Below, in pieces: positions 16,920-24,517 of a DNA stretch of 64,000 nucleotides (position 1 is the stretch's first letter; the number at the start of each line of letters is the position of its first letter). The DNA comes from Glycomyces amatae (GTDB taxonomy: Bacteria > Actinomycetota > Actinomycetes > Mycobacteriales > Micromonosporaceae). Location of the stretch: NCBI RefSeq assembly GCF_020991375.1, contig NZ_JAJLQZ010000002.1:186001-250000 (forward strand), in the 5' to 3' direction. The position numbers and the translations under genes are program-made. The notes below the pieces were generated by a model that worked only from the letters and a program-made list of their open reading frames with translations, made no database searches and was not told the DNA's origin.

Positions 16920-18188
16920 GTGGTGAACGAACCCGACCACTACCGCGTCCTCGGGGTGAGCCCGCAGGCACCCAGATCCGAGATCCAGGCCGCCTACCGC
17001 CGCCGCCTTCGCGACACCCATCCCGACCGCGGCGGCGACCAAGCCGAGTTCCACCTCGTCCAGAACGCCTGGGAGACCCTCTCCCACCCCGGCCTGCGCC
17101 GCGAATACGACCTCCTGCGCTTCGGGCGCCGCGCCGCCCGCCGCTACGGCAAGGCCGCCGCCCGGCCCGCGCACCGCAAAGTCCGCGGCTGGAACGTCGC
17201 CCCGCCCGAGGAGCCCAAGGCCGCGTCCTTCTCCACCGAAGGCGCCCTCGTCGCCGTCCCCTGGCACGCCCGCCTGCGCCGCGCCCGGCCCGTCCAGCGG
17301 CCCTCCGCGTGGATCGCCGCCGCCGTGGCCGCCGCCGCCTACGCCCTGTGGGCCCTCGCCGGCATCGCGTTCTGCACCGCGGCCCTGTCGGCGGACGCGT
17401 CCCTGTTCCTGCGCGCCCTGTCGATCCCGGCCGCCCTCGCAGTGGTCATGATCGTGTTCGTCCAGACCAGCCGGGCCCTGCGCTCGCGCCCGGCCCGCTC
17501 CCCCTCCCCGCCCACCGGGCGGCTGGTGCTGGCGTTCCTGTTCGCCGCCGCCTCGGTATGGCTGGCCGGACCGGGCACCGCCTGGGGCTGGTACCTGGGC
17601 GTCTTCGTCCTGGCCGGCGCCGGCGGGGCGTGGACGGTCCGCCGGCTGCGGTGGACGCTCGCCCTGCGCTCCTCCGTGGGCGCCGCACTGCGCCAGTTCA
17701 ACGCGTTCGGCCCCGCCGGGACCCGGCCCCGCGCCGACCGCCCCACCGGGAAGCTCCTGCGGGAGGTCCTGACCAACCTGCCCGCCGCGCGCCTGTTCGT
17801 CGCCCTCCCCGCCACCGAGGGCACCCGCGTGCCGCACGCGATCGTCTCCGGCGACCGGATCGCGCTGCTGTGCGCACCGGTCGGCCGCGACGGCGCCGAC
17901 GTCGACTCGGTGAACCTCCCCGAGGCCGTCAAGGCCCTGGACGCGGCGCTGCCGGACGCGCACGTGCAGGGCTGGGTGCTGTGGCCGACCCTCCCCGAGA
18001 CCGCCCGCGCCGGCGAGACCGCGGCGGTCCACGACGTCGCCGTCGCCCAGGCCGCGGCCGACATCGGCCTGTGGCTGGCCGCCGGCGGCGCGGTCTACGA
18101 CCTCCAGGTCCTCCAGTCCCTGCGGATGCGCCTGGCCGCGATCCCCGGGCCCCGCACCGACGACCGGTCGCCGGCCGTCCGCGCCTGA
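16920..18188 (+). CDS. Membrane-anchored J-domain (DnaJ-like) protein
   Basis: A 422-aa protein. An N-terminal J domain (about 5-70) has the HPD motif at residues 34-36 and YRVLGVSPQAPRSEIQAAYRRR ahead of it in two pieces. Four membrane helices follow (about 125-235), then a cytoplasmic C-terminal domain of roughly 180 aa with LFVALPATEGTRVPHAIVSG, faintly NERD-like. GTG codons at 16920 and 16923 are both possible; the second is better spaced from GGGAG. Following a dynamin/GrpE-like operon, it suggests an Hsp70-type co-chaperone role at the membrane; that link is inference. Confidence 0.85.
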   Translation: MVNEPDHYRVLGVSPQAPRSEIQAAYRRRLRDTHPDRGGDQAEFHLVQNAWETLSHPGLRREYDLLRFGRRAARRYGKAAARPAHRKVRGWNVAPPEEPKAASFSTEGALVAVPWHARLRRARPVQRPSAWIAAAVAAAAYALWALAGIAFCTAALSADASLFLRALSIPAALAVVMIVFVQTSRALRSRPARSPSPPTGRLVLAFLFAAASVWLAGPGTAWGWYLGVFVLAGAGGAWTVRRLRWTLALRSSVGAALRQFNAFGPAGTRPRADRPTGKLLREVLTNLPAARLFVALPATEGTRVPHAIVSGDRIALLCAPVGRDGADVDSVNLPEAVKALDAALPDAHVQGWVLWPTLPETARAGETAAVHDVAVAQAAADIGLWLAAGGAVYDLQVLQSLRMRLAAIPGPRTDDRSPAVRA

Positions 18189-18260
18189 GCGCTCCTGCAG
18201 CGCAAGGTAACCGCACGGTCCGTGAGCAATCGCACGCTCCACACCGGCCTGGTTCGCCAG

Positions 18261-18274
18261 TACAGTGCAGGCCA
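18261..18274 (+). promoter_or_regulatory. Candidate -10 box giving a leaderless siderophore transcript
   Basis: TACAGT at 18261-18266 lies seven bases before the ATG at 18274, the spacing expected when transcription starts at the first codon. No good -35 box is visible. AAGGTAACC about 60 bases upstream is at best half of an IdeR/DmdR-type iron box, so iron control cannot be claimed from sequence. Confidence 0.4.
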
Positions 18275-19659
18275 TGGACTCCGCCCCCGCCGCCGTGCCG
18301 CACGCCCTCGCGGCCCGCGCCGACGCGATCGTCGCCGACCGCCTCAAGGCCGCGGCGGCGATCGAACCCCTCCCGGGGCGCCCCGCAGGCACCACCGCGG
18401 CCGCACTGGCCCGCTCCCTCAGCGCCGGATCGGCCCACGCCGACCGGTTCGCCGCCGAGATCGCCGCCGCGGTCCGCGGCACCGCCCTCGCCCTCCACGC
18501 CGCCCGCCCCCACCCCGCGAACCTGTGGGCCGCCGCCGCCGCGGCCCACCCCGACCCGTCGGTGTGGTTCGAGCAGGCCGTGCTCCTGGGGCACCCGACG
18601 CATCCGCTGGCGCGCTCCCGGGGCGCCCTCACCGACGACGAGATCCGCGCCTACGCCCCCGAACACGCGCCGCGGTTCGACCTGGGGCTGTTCGACATGC
18701 CGCGGCTCGACGCCGACGCGCCCTGGGAGGCGTTCGACATGGCGGCCACCGACCTCCCGGTGCACCCCTGGCAGGCCGCCCGCCACCGCCTGCCCGCACC
18801 GGCGCGCACCTGGCCGAACGCGGCCCCGCTGATGAGCCTGCGCACGATGTCGATCGGCGGCGTCCACGTCAAGACCGCGGTGGACCTGCAACTGACCTCG
18901 GCGGTCCGCCACGTCTCCGCCGCCGCCGCCCACAACGCCACGGTGATCACCAGACACCTGGGCGCGCCCGCCGCCCGCGCCGCGATCACGCTCCTGCCCG
19001 AATGCGCGGCCATCGCCCGCACCGAGGCGGGCGCGCCGCTGCCGCACCTGGCCGCGATCGTCCGCCGCGCCCCGCACGCCTACGGCCACCCCCGCGCCGT
19101 GCCGCTGGCCGCGCTCGCCGAGCCGTGCCCGGCCACGGGCCGACCGATCGCCGCGGCCCTCGCCGGCGACCGCCTCGACACCTGGTGGCAGGCCCTGGTA
19201 CCGGTGGTGCTGGCGCCGCTGCGGCTGTTCGCGACCACCGGCGTTGCCCTCGAGGCACACGGGCAGAACACCCTCGCCTCCTTCACCGGCGACCGGCCCA
19301 CGGCCCTGGTCTACCGCGACTTCGGCGGCATCCGCGTCCCCGCCCAGGACTGGCCCCACCTCATCGGCGACCTCCCCGAGCCCGACCCCCGCGCCCGGTC
19401 GACCAAGCTCCTCGCCGCGCTCTTCCCCACGACGCTGACCGCCCTGGTGGACGCGCTTGCGACCTGGACCGGGACCGACCCCGGCCAGTGGTGGGCCGCG
19501 GTCGCCGACGCCGTCCGCGCCATGGCACTGCCCGCCCCGGTCCAGGCCGCGGTCCTGCGCGACCCGTGGCCGGTCAAGGCCACCACCGCCATGCGCCTGG
19601 CCGACGACCCGGTCGCCGACCTCTGGGCCGCGGTCGACAACCCGCTGGCGGCGGCGTGA
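18274..19659 (+). CDS. NIS siderophore synthetase, IucA/IucC family (first)
   Basis: A 461-aa protein, shorter than the 580-620 aa usual for the family. Core motifs are kept: HPTHPLARSRGAL near residue 110, VHPWQ near 163, MSLRTMSIGG and an AVDLQLTSAVRH stretch near 190-210, and the C-terminal GVALEAHGQNTLASF followed by YRDFGGIRV. These enzymes adenylate a carboxylate such as citrate or 2-oxoglutarate and join it to an amine or alcohol, in the cytoplasm, without a peptide-synthetase carrier. The stop overlaps the second synthetase start by four bases (GTGA). Confidence 0.9.
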   Translation: MDSAPAAVPHALAARADAIVADRLKAAAAIEPLPGRPAGTTAAALARSLSAGSAHADRFAAEIAAAVRGTALALHAARPHPANLWAAAAAAHPDPSVWFEQAVLLGHPTHPLARSRGALTDDEIRAYAPEHAPRFDLGLFDMPRLDADAPWEAFDMAATDLPVHPWQAARHRLPAPARTWPNAAPLMSLRTMSIGGVHVKTAVDLQLTSAVRHVSAAAAHNATVITRHLGAPAARAAITLLPECAAIARTEAGAPLPHLAAIVRRAPHAYGHPRAVPLAALAEPCPATGRPIAAALAGDRLDTWWQALVPVVLAPLRLFATTGVALEAHGQNTLASFTGDRPTALVYRDFGGIRVPAQDWPHLIGDLPEPDPRARSTKLLAALFPTTLTALVDALATWTGTDPGQWWAAVADAVRAMALPAPVQAAVLRDPWPVKATTAMRLADDPVADLWAAVDNPLAAA

Positions 19660-21182
19660 ACGCCACCGGACCGAGCCTGTCCGCGCAGCTCACGGCCGCC
19701 GCCTGGCGCGAAGACCTGGGCGGCGCCCGCACCAGGCCCGCCCCGGCCCCCGAAGGCGCCTTCAACCAGCTCGCGCCCGGCCCCGGCGCCGACGAGGACC
19801 CCGTCAAGACCCTGGAGACGATCCTCGGCGCGGCCGTCCCCGAGCACCTCGCCGCCGAACTCGAATCCGCCCGCACCGCACTCGCCTACGCCCGCGCCCG
19901 CGCGACCGAACGCCACCGCCACCTCGCCGCCCTCGCCGCCCGCGCCGGCGCCCCCACCCTCGCCCGCCTCATCGCCGGCGGCACCCGCGACGTCGACGGC
20001 ACCGCCCGGCTCCTGGAGACCCTCGCGACCGACGGCCACCAGCTGCACCCGTGCGCCCGCACCCGCCTCGGCTGGACCCGCACCGACCTGGAGCGGTACG
20101 ACCTGGAGACGCCCCGGCCCATCGGCGTGCGCCTCATCGCCGACCGCGGCGGCGTCCTCTCGCGCTCAGGACAGGACTTCCGGACCCATCCGATGCTCGC
20201 CGGACTCGACCTGCCCGACCCCGTCCTGCCCGTCCACCCCTGGCAGCTCGAGCACCGGATCCTCCCCGAGTACGGGCACCTGTTCGCCACCGGGCGGCTG
20301 CGCCTGCTGGAGGCGACCGTCCCGGCCTGGCCGACCGCCGCGATCCGCACCCTCGCCGGGCACCGCGCCCCCGGCGCCCTCAAACTCGCCCTGGGCATCC
20401 ACATCACCTCCACCCGCCGCGACATCTCCCCCCACACCGCCCGCCTCGCACCGCTCCTCAGCGCCCTCCTGGGCGACCTGCCCGGACCGCCCCACGCGTT
20501 CGCGACCGACACCGCCGGCGCCTGGCTCGACGGCGCACGGGACCTGACCGCCATCGCCCGCTCACCGCTGCGCGAGGCGACCCCGGCCGGCACCGTGTGC
20601 GTCCCGGCGACCGCGCTCACCGCGACCTCACCGGTCACCGGCGCGAGCCTGGCGGCCGAGTACGCCGACTGGTCCGGCGACCCCGATGCCTGGCTCCGCG
20701 ACTACGCCGCCCTCTTCACCGTCCCGGTGCTCACCAAGGCCGCCATGGGCATCGGCCTCGAAGCCCACCTCCAGAACAGCCTCGTCGCCATGCGCGGCCC
20801 CGCCCCCCACACGCCGATCACCCGCGACCTCGGCGGCGCCCGCCTCCACACCCCCAGCCTCCCCTTCGACCTCACACTGCCCCCCGACAGCCCGGTCAAC
20901 GCCCCCAGCATGGACCAGGTCCGGTCCAAAGCGGCCTACACGCTGTTCCAGAACCACCTCGCGGCCATCGCCGCCGCCCTGGAGCGCGACTGCGGCACCG
21001 ACACGGCCGCATTCTGGGCCGACCTGGCCGACCGCATCGCCGACCTCGACCTGCCCGCGGCCGACCGCGACGCCTACCTCGCCCCCGCCATGCCCACCAA
21101 GGCGCTGCTGACCATGCGCCTGCACCCCGGCCGCGAGATCGAGACCCTCGTGGACAACCCCCTCGCCCGGAGCCGCCCATGA
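19656..21182 (+). CDS. NIS siderophore synthetase, IucA/IucC family (second)
   Basis: A 508-aa protein with GTG start. It has LHPCARTRLGWTRTD near residue 130, HPWQLEHRILPEYG near 190, ALKLALGIHITSTRRDIS near 245-265 and the C-terminal GIGLEAHLQNSLVAM plus ITRDLGGARLH. It is clearly different from the first synthetase, so the two probably catalyse successive condensations with different substrates. Its stop overlaps the decarboxylase start by four bases (ATGA). The acceptor specificity (type A, B or C) cannot be read by eye. Confidence 0.9.
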   Translation: MNATGPSLSAQLTAAAWREDLGGARTRPAPAPEGAFNQLAPGPGADEDPVKTLETILGAAVPEHLAAELESARTALAYARARATERHRHLAALAARAGAPTLARLIAGGTRDVDGTARLLETLATDGHQLHPCARTRLGWTRTDLERYDLETPRPIGVRLIADRGGVLSRSGQDFRTHPMLAGLDLPDPVLPVHPWQLEHRILPEYGHLFATGRLRLLEATVPAWPTAAIRTLAGHRAPGALKLALGIHITSTRRDISPHTARLAPLLSALLGDLPGPPHAFATDTAGAWLDGARDLTAIARSPLREATPAGTVCVPATALTATSPVTGASLAAEYADWSGDPDAWLRDYAALFTVPVLTKAAMGIGLEAHLQNSLVAMRGPAPHTPITRDLGGARLHTPSLPFDLTLPPDSPVNAPSMDQVRSKAAYTLFQNHLAAIAAALERDCGTDTAAFWADLADRIADLDLPAADRDAYLAPAMPTKALLTMRLHPGREIETLVDNPLARSRP

Positions 21183-22306
21183 CCCCCCTCCCCGCCGCCG
21201 TGGCCGACGCCGTCCGGGCCCTCCCGTCCCCCGCCTCCGCCTGGATCTACGACCCCCGCGCCTTCGCCACCCGCCTCCACCGCCTCCGCCAGGCCCTGCC
21301 CGGCCGCACCATCCTCTACGCCATGAAGGCCTGCGCCAACCCCGCCGTCCTGGAGACCGCCGCCCACCTCGCCGACGGCATCGAATGCGCCTCCGGCGGC
21401 GAACTCCGCACCGCACGCGCCGCCGGAGCGACCCGCCTGGCCTTCTCCGGCCCCGCCAAGACCACCGCCGACCTCACCGAAGCCGCCACCGCCGCCCCGC
21501 CCGCATGGGTCCACGCCGAAAGCACCCGCGACCTCGACGGCCTCGCCGCGGCCGGGCACACCGGACCGGTCGCCCTGCGCGTCAACCGCGGCCCGGCCCT
21601 GCCCGGCACCCACCAGATGACCGGCGCGCCCACCCCCTTCGGCCTCGACGAGCAGGCCGTCCCCACCGCCGTCCGCCACGCCCTCGCCCTCGGCCTGGAC
21701 CTGGCCGGATTCCACCTCCACGCCGTCTCCAACTGCCTCGACGCCGACGCCTACGCCGCCCACGTCCGCACCGCCCTCACCTGGTCCCGGCACGCCGCCG
21801 ACCACTTCGACCTGCGCTACGTCAACGTCGGCGGCGGCCTCGGCGCCGACCCCCGCGGCCACGCCATCGACCTCGACGCCCTCGCCACCGCCCTCACCGG
21901 CCTCGACACCGCCGGCACCGAACTCGTCTTCGAACCCGGCCGCTACCTCGCCGCCCCCGCCGGCTGGTACACCGCCGAGATCCTCGACCTCAAAACCGTA
22001 CGAGGCCAAGCCTTCGCACTCGTCCGCGGCGGCACCCACCACTTCCGCCTCCCCGCCGCCTGGGGCTACTCCCACCCCTTCCACCTCGTCCCCGGCCCGC
22101 GCACCGGCCCCGCCTGGACCGACGTCGACCTCCGCGTCTGCGGCGAACTGTGCACCCCCCGCGACATCCTCAACACCGGCCAGCGCCTCGACCGCGTCGC
22201 CGTCGGCGACCGCCTCGTCTTCCCCGACGCCGGCGCCTACGGCTGGGAGATCTCCCACGACCGCTTCCTGGACCACCCCGCACCCCGGTCGATCGTCATC
22301 GGCTGA
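21179..22306 (+). CDS. PLP-dependent decarboxylase, Orn/DAP/Arg group IV (PvsE/SbnH-like)
   Basis: A 375-aa fold-type III protein. The PLP lysine is K50 in LYAMKACANP; later signatures are FHLHAVSNCLD, NVGGGLGAD, FEPGRYLA and CGELCTPRDIL followed by FPDAGAYGW. Similar enzymes in vibrioferrin (PvsE) and staphyloferrin B (SbnH) gene sets decarboxylate an amino acid, or a citrate-amino acid intermediate. Placement at the end of a two-synthetase operon points to that role rather than lysine biosynthesis. No exporter or uptake gene follows in this window. Confidence 0.88.
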   Translation: MTPLPAAVADAVRALPSPASAWIYDPRAFATRLHRLRQALPGRTILYAMKACANPAVLETAAHLADGIECASGGELRTARAAGATRLAFSGPAKTTADLTEAATAAPPAWVHAESTRDLDGLAAAGHTGPVALRVNRGPALPGTHQMTGAPTPFGLDEQAVPTAVRHALALGLDLAGFHLHAVSNCLDADAYAAHVRTALTWSRHAADHFDLRYVNVGGGLGADPRGHAIDLDALATALTGLDTAGTELVFEPGRYLAAPAGWYTAEILDLKTVRGQAFALVRGGTHHFRLPAAWGYSHPFHLVPGPRTGPAWTDVDLRVCGELCTPRDILNTGQRLDRVAVGDRLVFPDAGAYGWEISHDRFLDHPAPRSIVIG

Positions 22307-22418
22307 TCGGCGGAGTCGCGCCGCGACGCGACCGTTTACGATGAAGGGCCTGACGTGAGCGCACCCGTCCGTCCCGACGCGGCGCCCGACAGCCTCGATC
22401 CCTCATTGAGGAGTCCGA

Positions 22419-23837
22419 ATGCCCAACCGGCGTCATGCCCGGCGGACCCACCGAGACGCGGCGAAACTCGCCACCGCCGGCAACCACCAAGGCGCGCTGG
22501 CCGTCTACGCCAGCGCCGCCGCCGAATACCGCGGCTGCCTGGCCGTCCACCCCGGCGACGCGGCCACCCGCGCCGACTTCGCCGAACTGCTCGCCGACCG
22601 CGCCCGCTCGCACACCGCCGTCGGCGAGGCCGGCGAGGCCTACGCCGCCCAACGCGAACGCGTCGCCATCGTCACCGCCCTCGAGACCGACCCCCGCCAA
22701 CGCTCACTCGCCCGCCTCGACCTCGCCGAGGCCGCCGCCCGCGTCGGCCGCTACTTCACCGCCGCCACCGAAGCCGACGCGGCGGTGAGCCTGCTCGACG
22801 AGACCGACCCCACCGACCCCCACAGCCCCGGCTTCGCCGACCTCGCCGCCGCCCTGGCCCGCGCCGCCCGCCTCTTCCACCGGGCCGCCGACCCCGACCT
22901 CGCCGTCGGCGCCGCCGACCAGGCCGCCCGCATGCTCATCGCCGTCGACCGCGAAGGCGAGCTCCTGCGCGACAGCCTCCGCCTGGCCGCCGGCCTCCAC
23001 GCCGCCGCCGGCCGCACCGCCCTCGCCCGCGGCGCCGCCGACCTGCTGGCCAAGCGCTTCCCCGACGTCGAACCGGTCGCGGCCAACGCGCCGCTGACCC
23101 TGCGCGCCGCCCTCCAGGCCGCCGTCCGCATGGGCGCCTTCGCCGACCCCGCCCTGATCGACCGGCTCTGCCCCGACCCGGCCGGACGGTCGGCGGCGCT
23201 GACGATCTCCTCGCGCTGCGACCTCGGGTTCGCCGCCGTGGCCCTGCACGCCGCCGAACCGGCCGTGGACGTCTTCGCGCGCACCCGCCCGCACCCGGGC
23301 CTGGCCTGGCGCATCGCCACCGAGGTCCACTACCTGCTGATCGCCGCCGACCGCCAGGCCGAGCGCAACCTCCACCTGAACTTCCGCGACCACGGCCCGG
23401 CCTGGCTCGCGACGCTGCTGGCGCTGACGGTGACCGGCGAGCGGGGCCCGATCATGGCCGACCTGGCGACGGCGCTGGCGGACCTGTGCGACCGCCTCCA
23501 CACGCGCCACGCCGCCGCCGACCACGAGCCGCTCATCATCGCCGCGACCCGGTTCGTCAAGGCCCACACCGACCCGCTGCGGGGCCGCTTAGCGCCGGGG
23601 CGTCACGAGGCCCTGCCGAACCAGCCGGGGGCGTCGAGGCGGAACAGCGCACCGGGGGCGAGCGCGCGCAGGTCCTCGCGGAGGGCGTCGAGCCGGTCGT
23701 CGCCGATCTCCCGCGCCCAGCGGTCCTGGACGGCGTCGAAGGCCCGCGCCGACAACGCGAGGACCTCGGTGCCGCGGGCGGTCAGGCGCACGGTCTTGGC
23801 GCGGGCGTCGCGGGGGTCGGCGGCGCGTTCGAGGTAG
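22419..23837 (+). CDS. Alanine-rich helical repeat (TPR-like) protein with probable frameshifted end
   Basis: As read, 472 aa from an ATG with a good GAGGAG site. Residues 1-385 are helical repeats of the TPR type (AALAVYASAAAEYRGCLAVHPGD-like pattern with AYAAQRERVAIVTALE). From about residue 390 (base 23590 on) the composition changes to Arg/Ser/Ala-rich and the frame runs antisense through the MarR gene for 235 bases. A TAG at 23590-23592 lies one base out of frame, where a normal convergent end would be expected, so a single-base shift or sequencing error is likely. Function unknown; it may follow the siderophore operon transcriptionally (113-base gap). Confidence 0.65.
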   Translation: MPNRRHARRTHRDAAKLATAGNHQGALAVYASAAAEYRGCLAVHPGDAATRADFAELLADRARSHTAVGEAGEAYAAQRERVAIVTALETDPRQRSLARLDLAEAAARVGRYFTAATEADAAVSLLDETDPTDPHSPGFADLAAALARAARLFHRAADPDLAVGAADQAARMLIAVDREGELLRDSLRLAAGLHAAAGRTALARGAADLLAKRFPDVEPVAANAPLTLRAALQAAVRMGAFADPALIDRLCPDPAGRSAALTISSRCDLGFAAVALHAAEPAVDVFARTRPHPGLAWRIATEVHYLLIAADRQAERNLHLNFRDHGPAWLATLLALTVTGERGPIMADLATALADLCDRLHTRHAAADHEPLIIAATRFVKAHTDPLRGRLAPGRHEALPNQPGASRRNSAPGASARRSSRRASSRSSPISRAQRSWTASKARADNARTSVPRAVRRTVLARASRGSAARSR

Positions 23838-24076
23838 CCCTGGCGTTCGAGGGCGGTGATGGTCTTGCCCGCGGCCTGCTTGGTGACGCCCAGGCGGGCG
23901 GCGAGCTCGACGGCGGTGGTGCCGCCGGTGCCGATGGCCTGGAAGACGAAGCCGTGCATGGGCCGCAGGTCGGCGTGGCCGTGGTCGGCGAGGACGGCGT
24001 GGGTCTCGTCGATGACGGCGCGGAAGGCCGCGAACAGGAGCAGCGGCAGTTCGTATCCGGGGCCCCGCTCACCCAT
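23603..24076 (-). CDS. MarR-family transcriptional regulator
   Basis: A 157-aa winged-helix protein from the ATG at 24076 (a TTG at 24085 is the alternative). The HTH region is TTAVELAARLGVTKQAAGKTI, followed by the wing ERQGYLERAADPRDARAKTVRLT, a classic MarR pattern. It is divergent from a cupin gene with a dyad in the 59-base gap, so it most likely represses itself and the cupin gene. The ligand is unknown. Confidence 0.9.
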   Translation of the reverse strand: MGERGPGYELPLLLFAAFRAVIDETHAVLADHGHADLRPMHGFVFQAIGTGGTTAVELAARLGVTKQAAGKTITALERQGYLERAADPRDARAKTVRLTARGTEVLALSARAFDAVQDRWAREIGDDRLDALREDLRALAPGALFRLDAPGWFGRAS

Positions 24077-24080
24077 GATA

Positions 24081-24116
24081 GACAACCTGGTTTACTATAT
24101 AGGCAACCACGTTGAC
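24081..24116. promoter_or_regulatory. MarR operator dyad and overlapping divergent promoters
   Basis: Two 15-base arms (GACAACCTGGTTTAC at 24081-24095 and GGCAACCACGTTGAC at 24102-24116) are inverted copies matching at 11 of 15 positions, around an AT-rich TATATA centre unlike the surrounding sequence. The centre can supply -10 boxes on both strands. It begins five bases upstream of the MarR ATG. Confidence 0.6.
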
Positions 24117-24135
24117 CATCCTAGGAGACGCACCC

Positions 24136-24513
24136 ATGCACACCATCCGCAGCACCGACACCCGACGCACCCAGACCCCCGGCGCCACCATGACCACCCT
24201 CGCCTCCCCCACCCTCGGCAACGCCGCCAACCCCCTCTGGAAAGTCCAAGCCCCCGCCGGACACCCCGGACCACACCACTGCATCGACACCCAACAGACC
24301 TGGACCCTCCTCCACGGCACCGCCACCATCACCACCGACGACCAGACCACCCACCTCACCGCAGGCGACACCATCGTCATCCCCGCCCACACCCCGCGCC
24401 GACTCACCCCCGGCCCCGACACCGGCTTCACCGCCATCGTCACCGGCCCCGCCCCCATGCACGCCTACACCCCCGACGACCCCACCCCCATCCCCCTCCC
24501 CTGGGCCGCCTGA
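24136..24513 (+). CDS. Small cupin-domain protein
   Basis: A 125-aa single-cupin protein from the ATG at 24136 behind TAGGAG. Cupin motif 1 is recognisable as GPHHCIDTQQTWTLLHGTATI and motif 2 as GDTIVIPAHTPRRLTP. The metal-binding His pair of motif 1 and His of motif 2 are present. Members include sugar-binding, quercetinase-like and regulatory proteins, so no reaction is assigned. It is divergent from the MarR gene. Confidence 0.85.
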   Translation: MHTIRSTDTRRTQTPGATMTTLASPTLGNAANPLWKVQAPAGHPGPHHCIDTQQTWTLLHGTATITTDDQTTHLTAGDTIVIPAHTPRRLTPGPDTGFTAIVTGPAPMHAYTPDDPTPIPLPWAA

Positions 24514-24517
24514 ACCA

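Noticed and set aside
11986-18188. A phage-defence system based on dynamin and J-protein genes
   Set aside because: The order and divergent LuxR ATPase fit the iniBAC/IniR pattern better, and no nuclease, integrase or mobile-element signs surround it.
18200-18222. IdeR/DmdR iron box upstream of the siderophore operon
   Set aside because: Only AAGGTAACC resembles half a site; the full 19-bp inverted repeat is absent.
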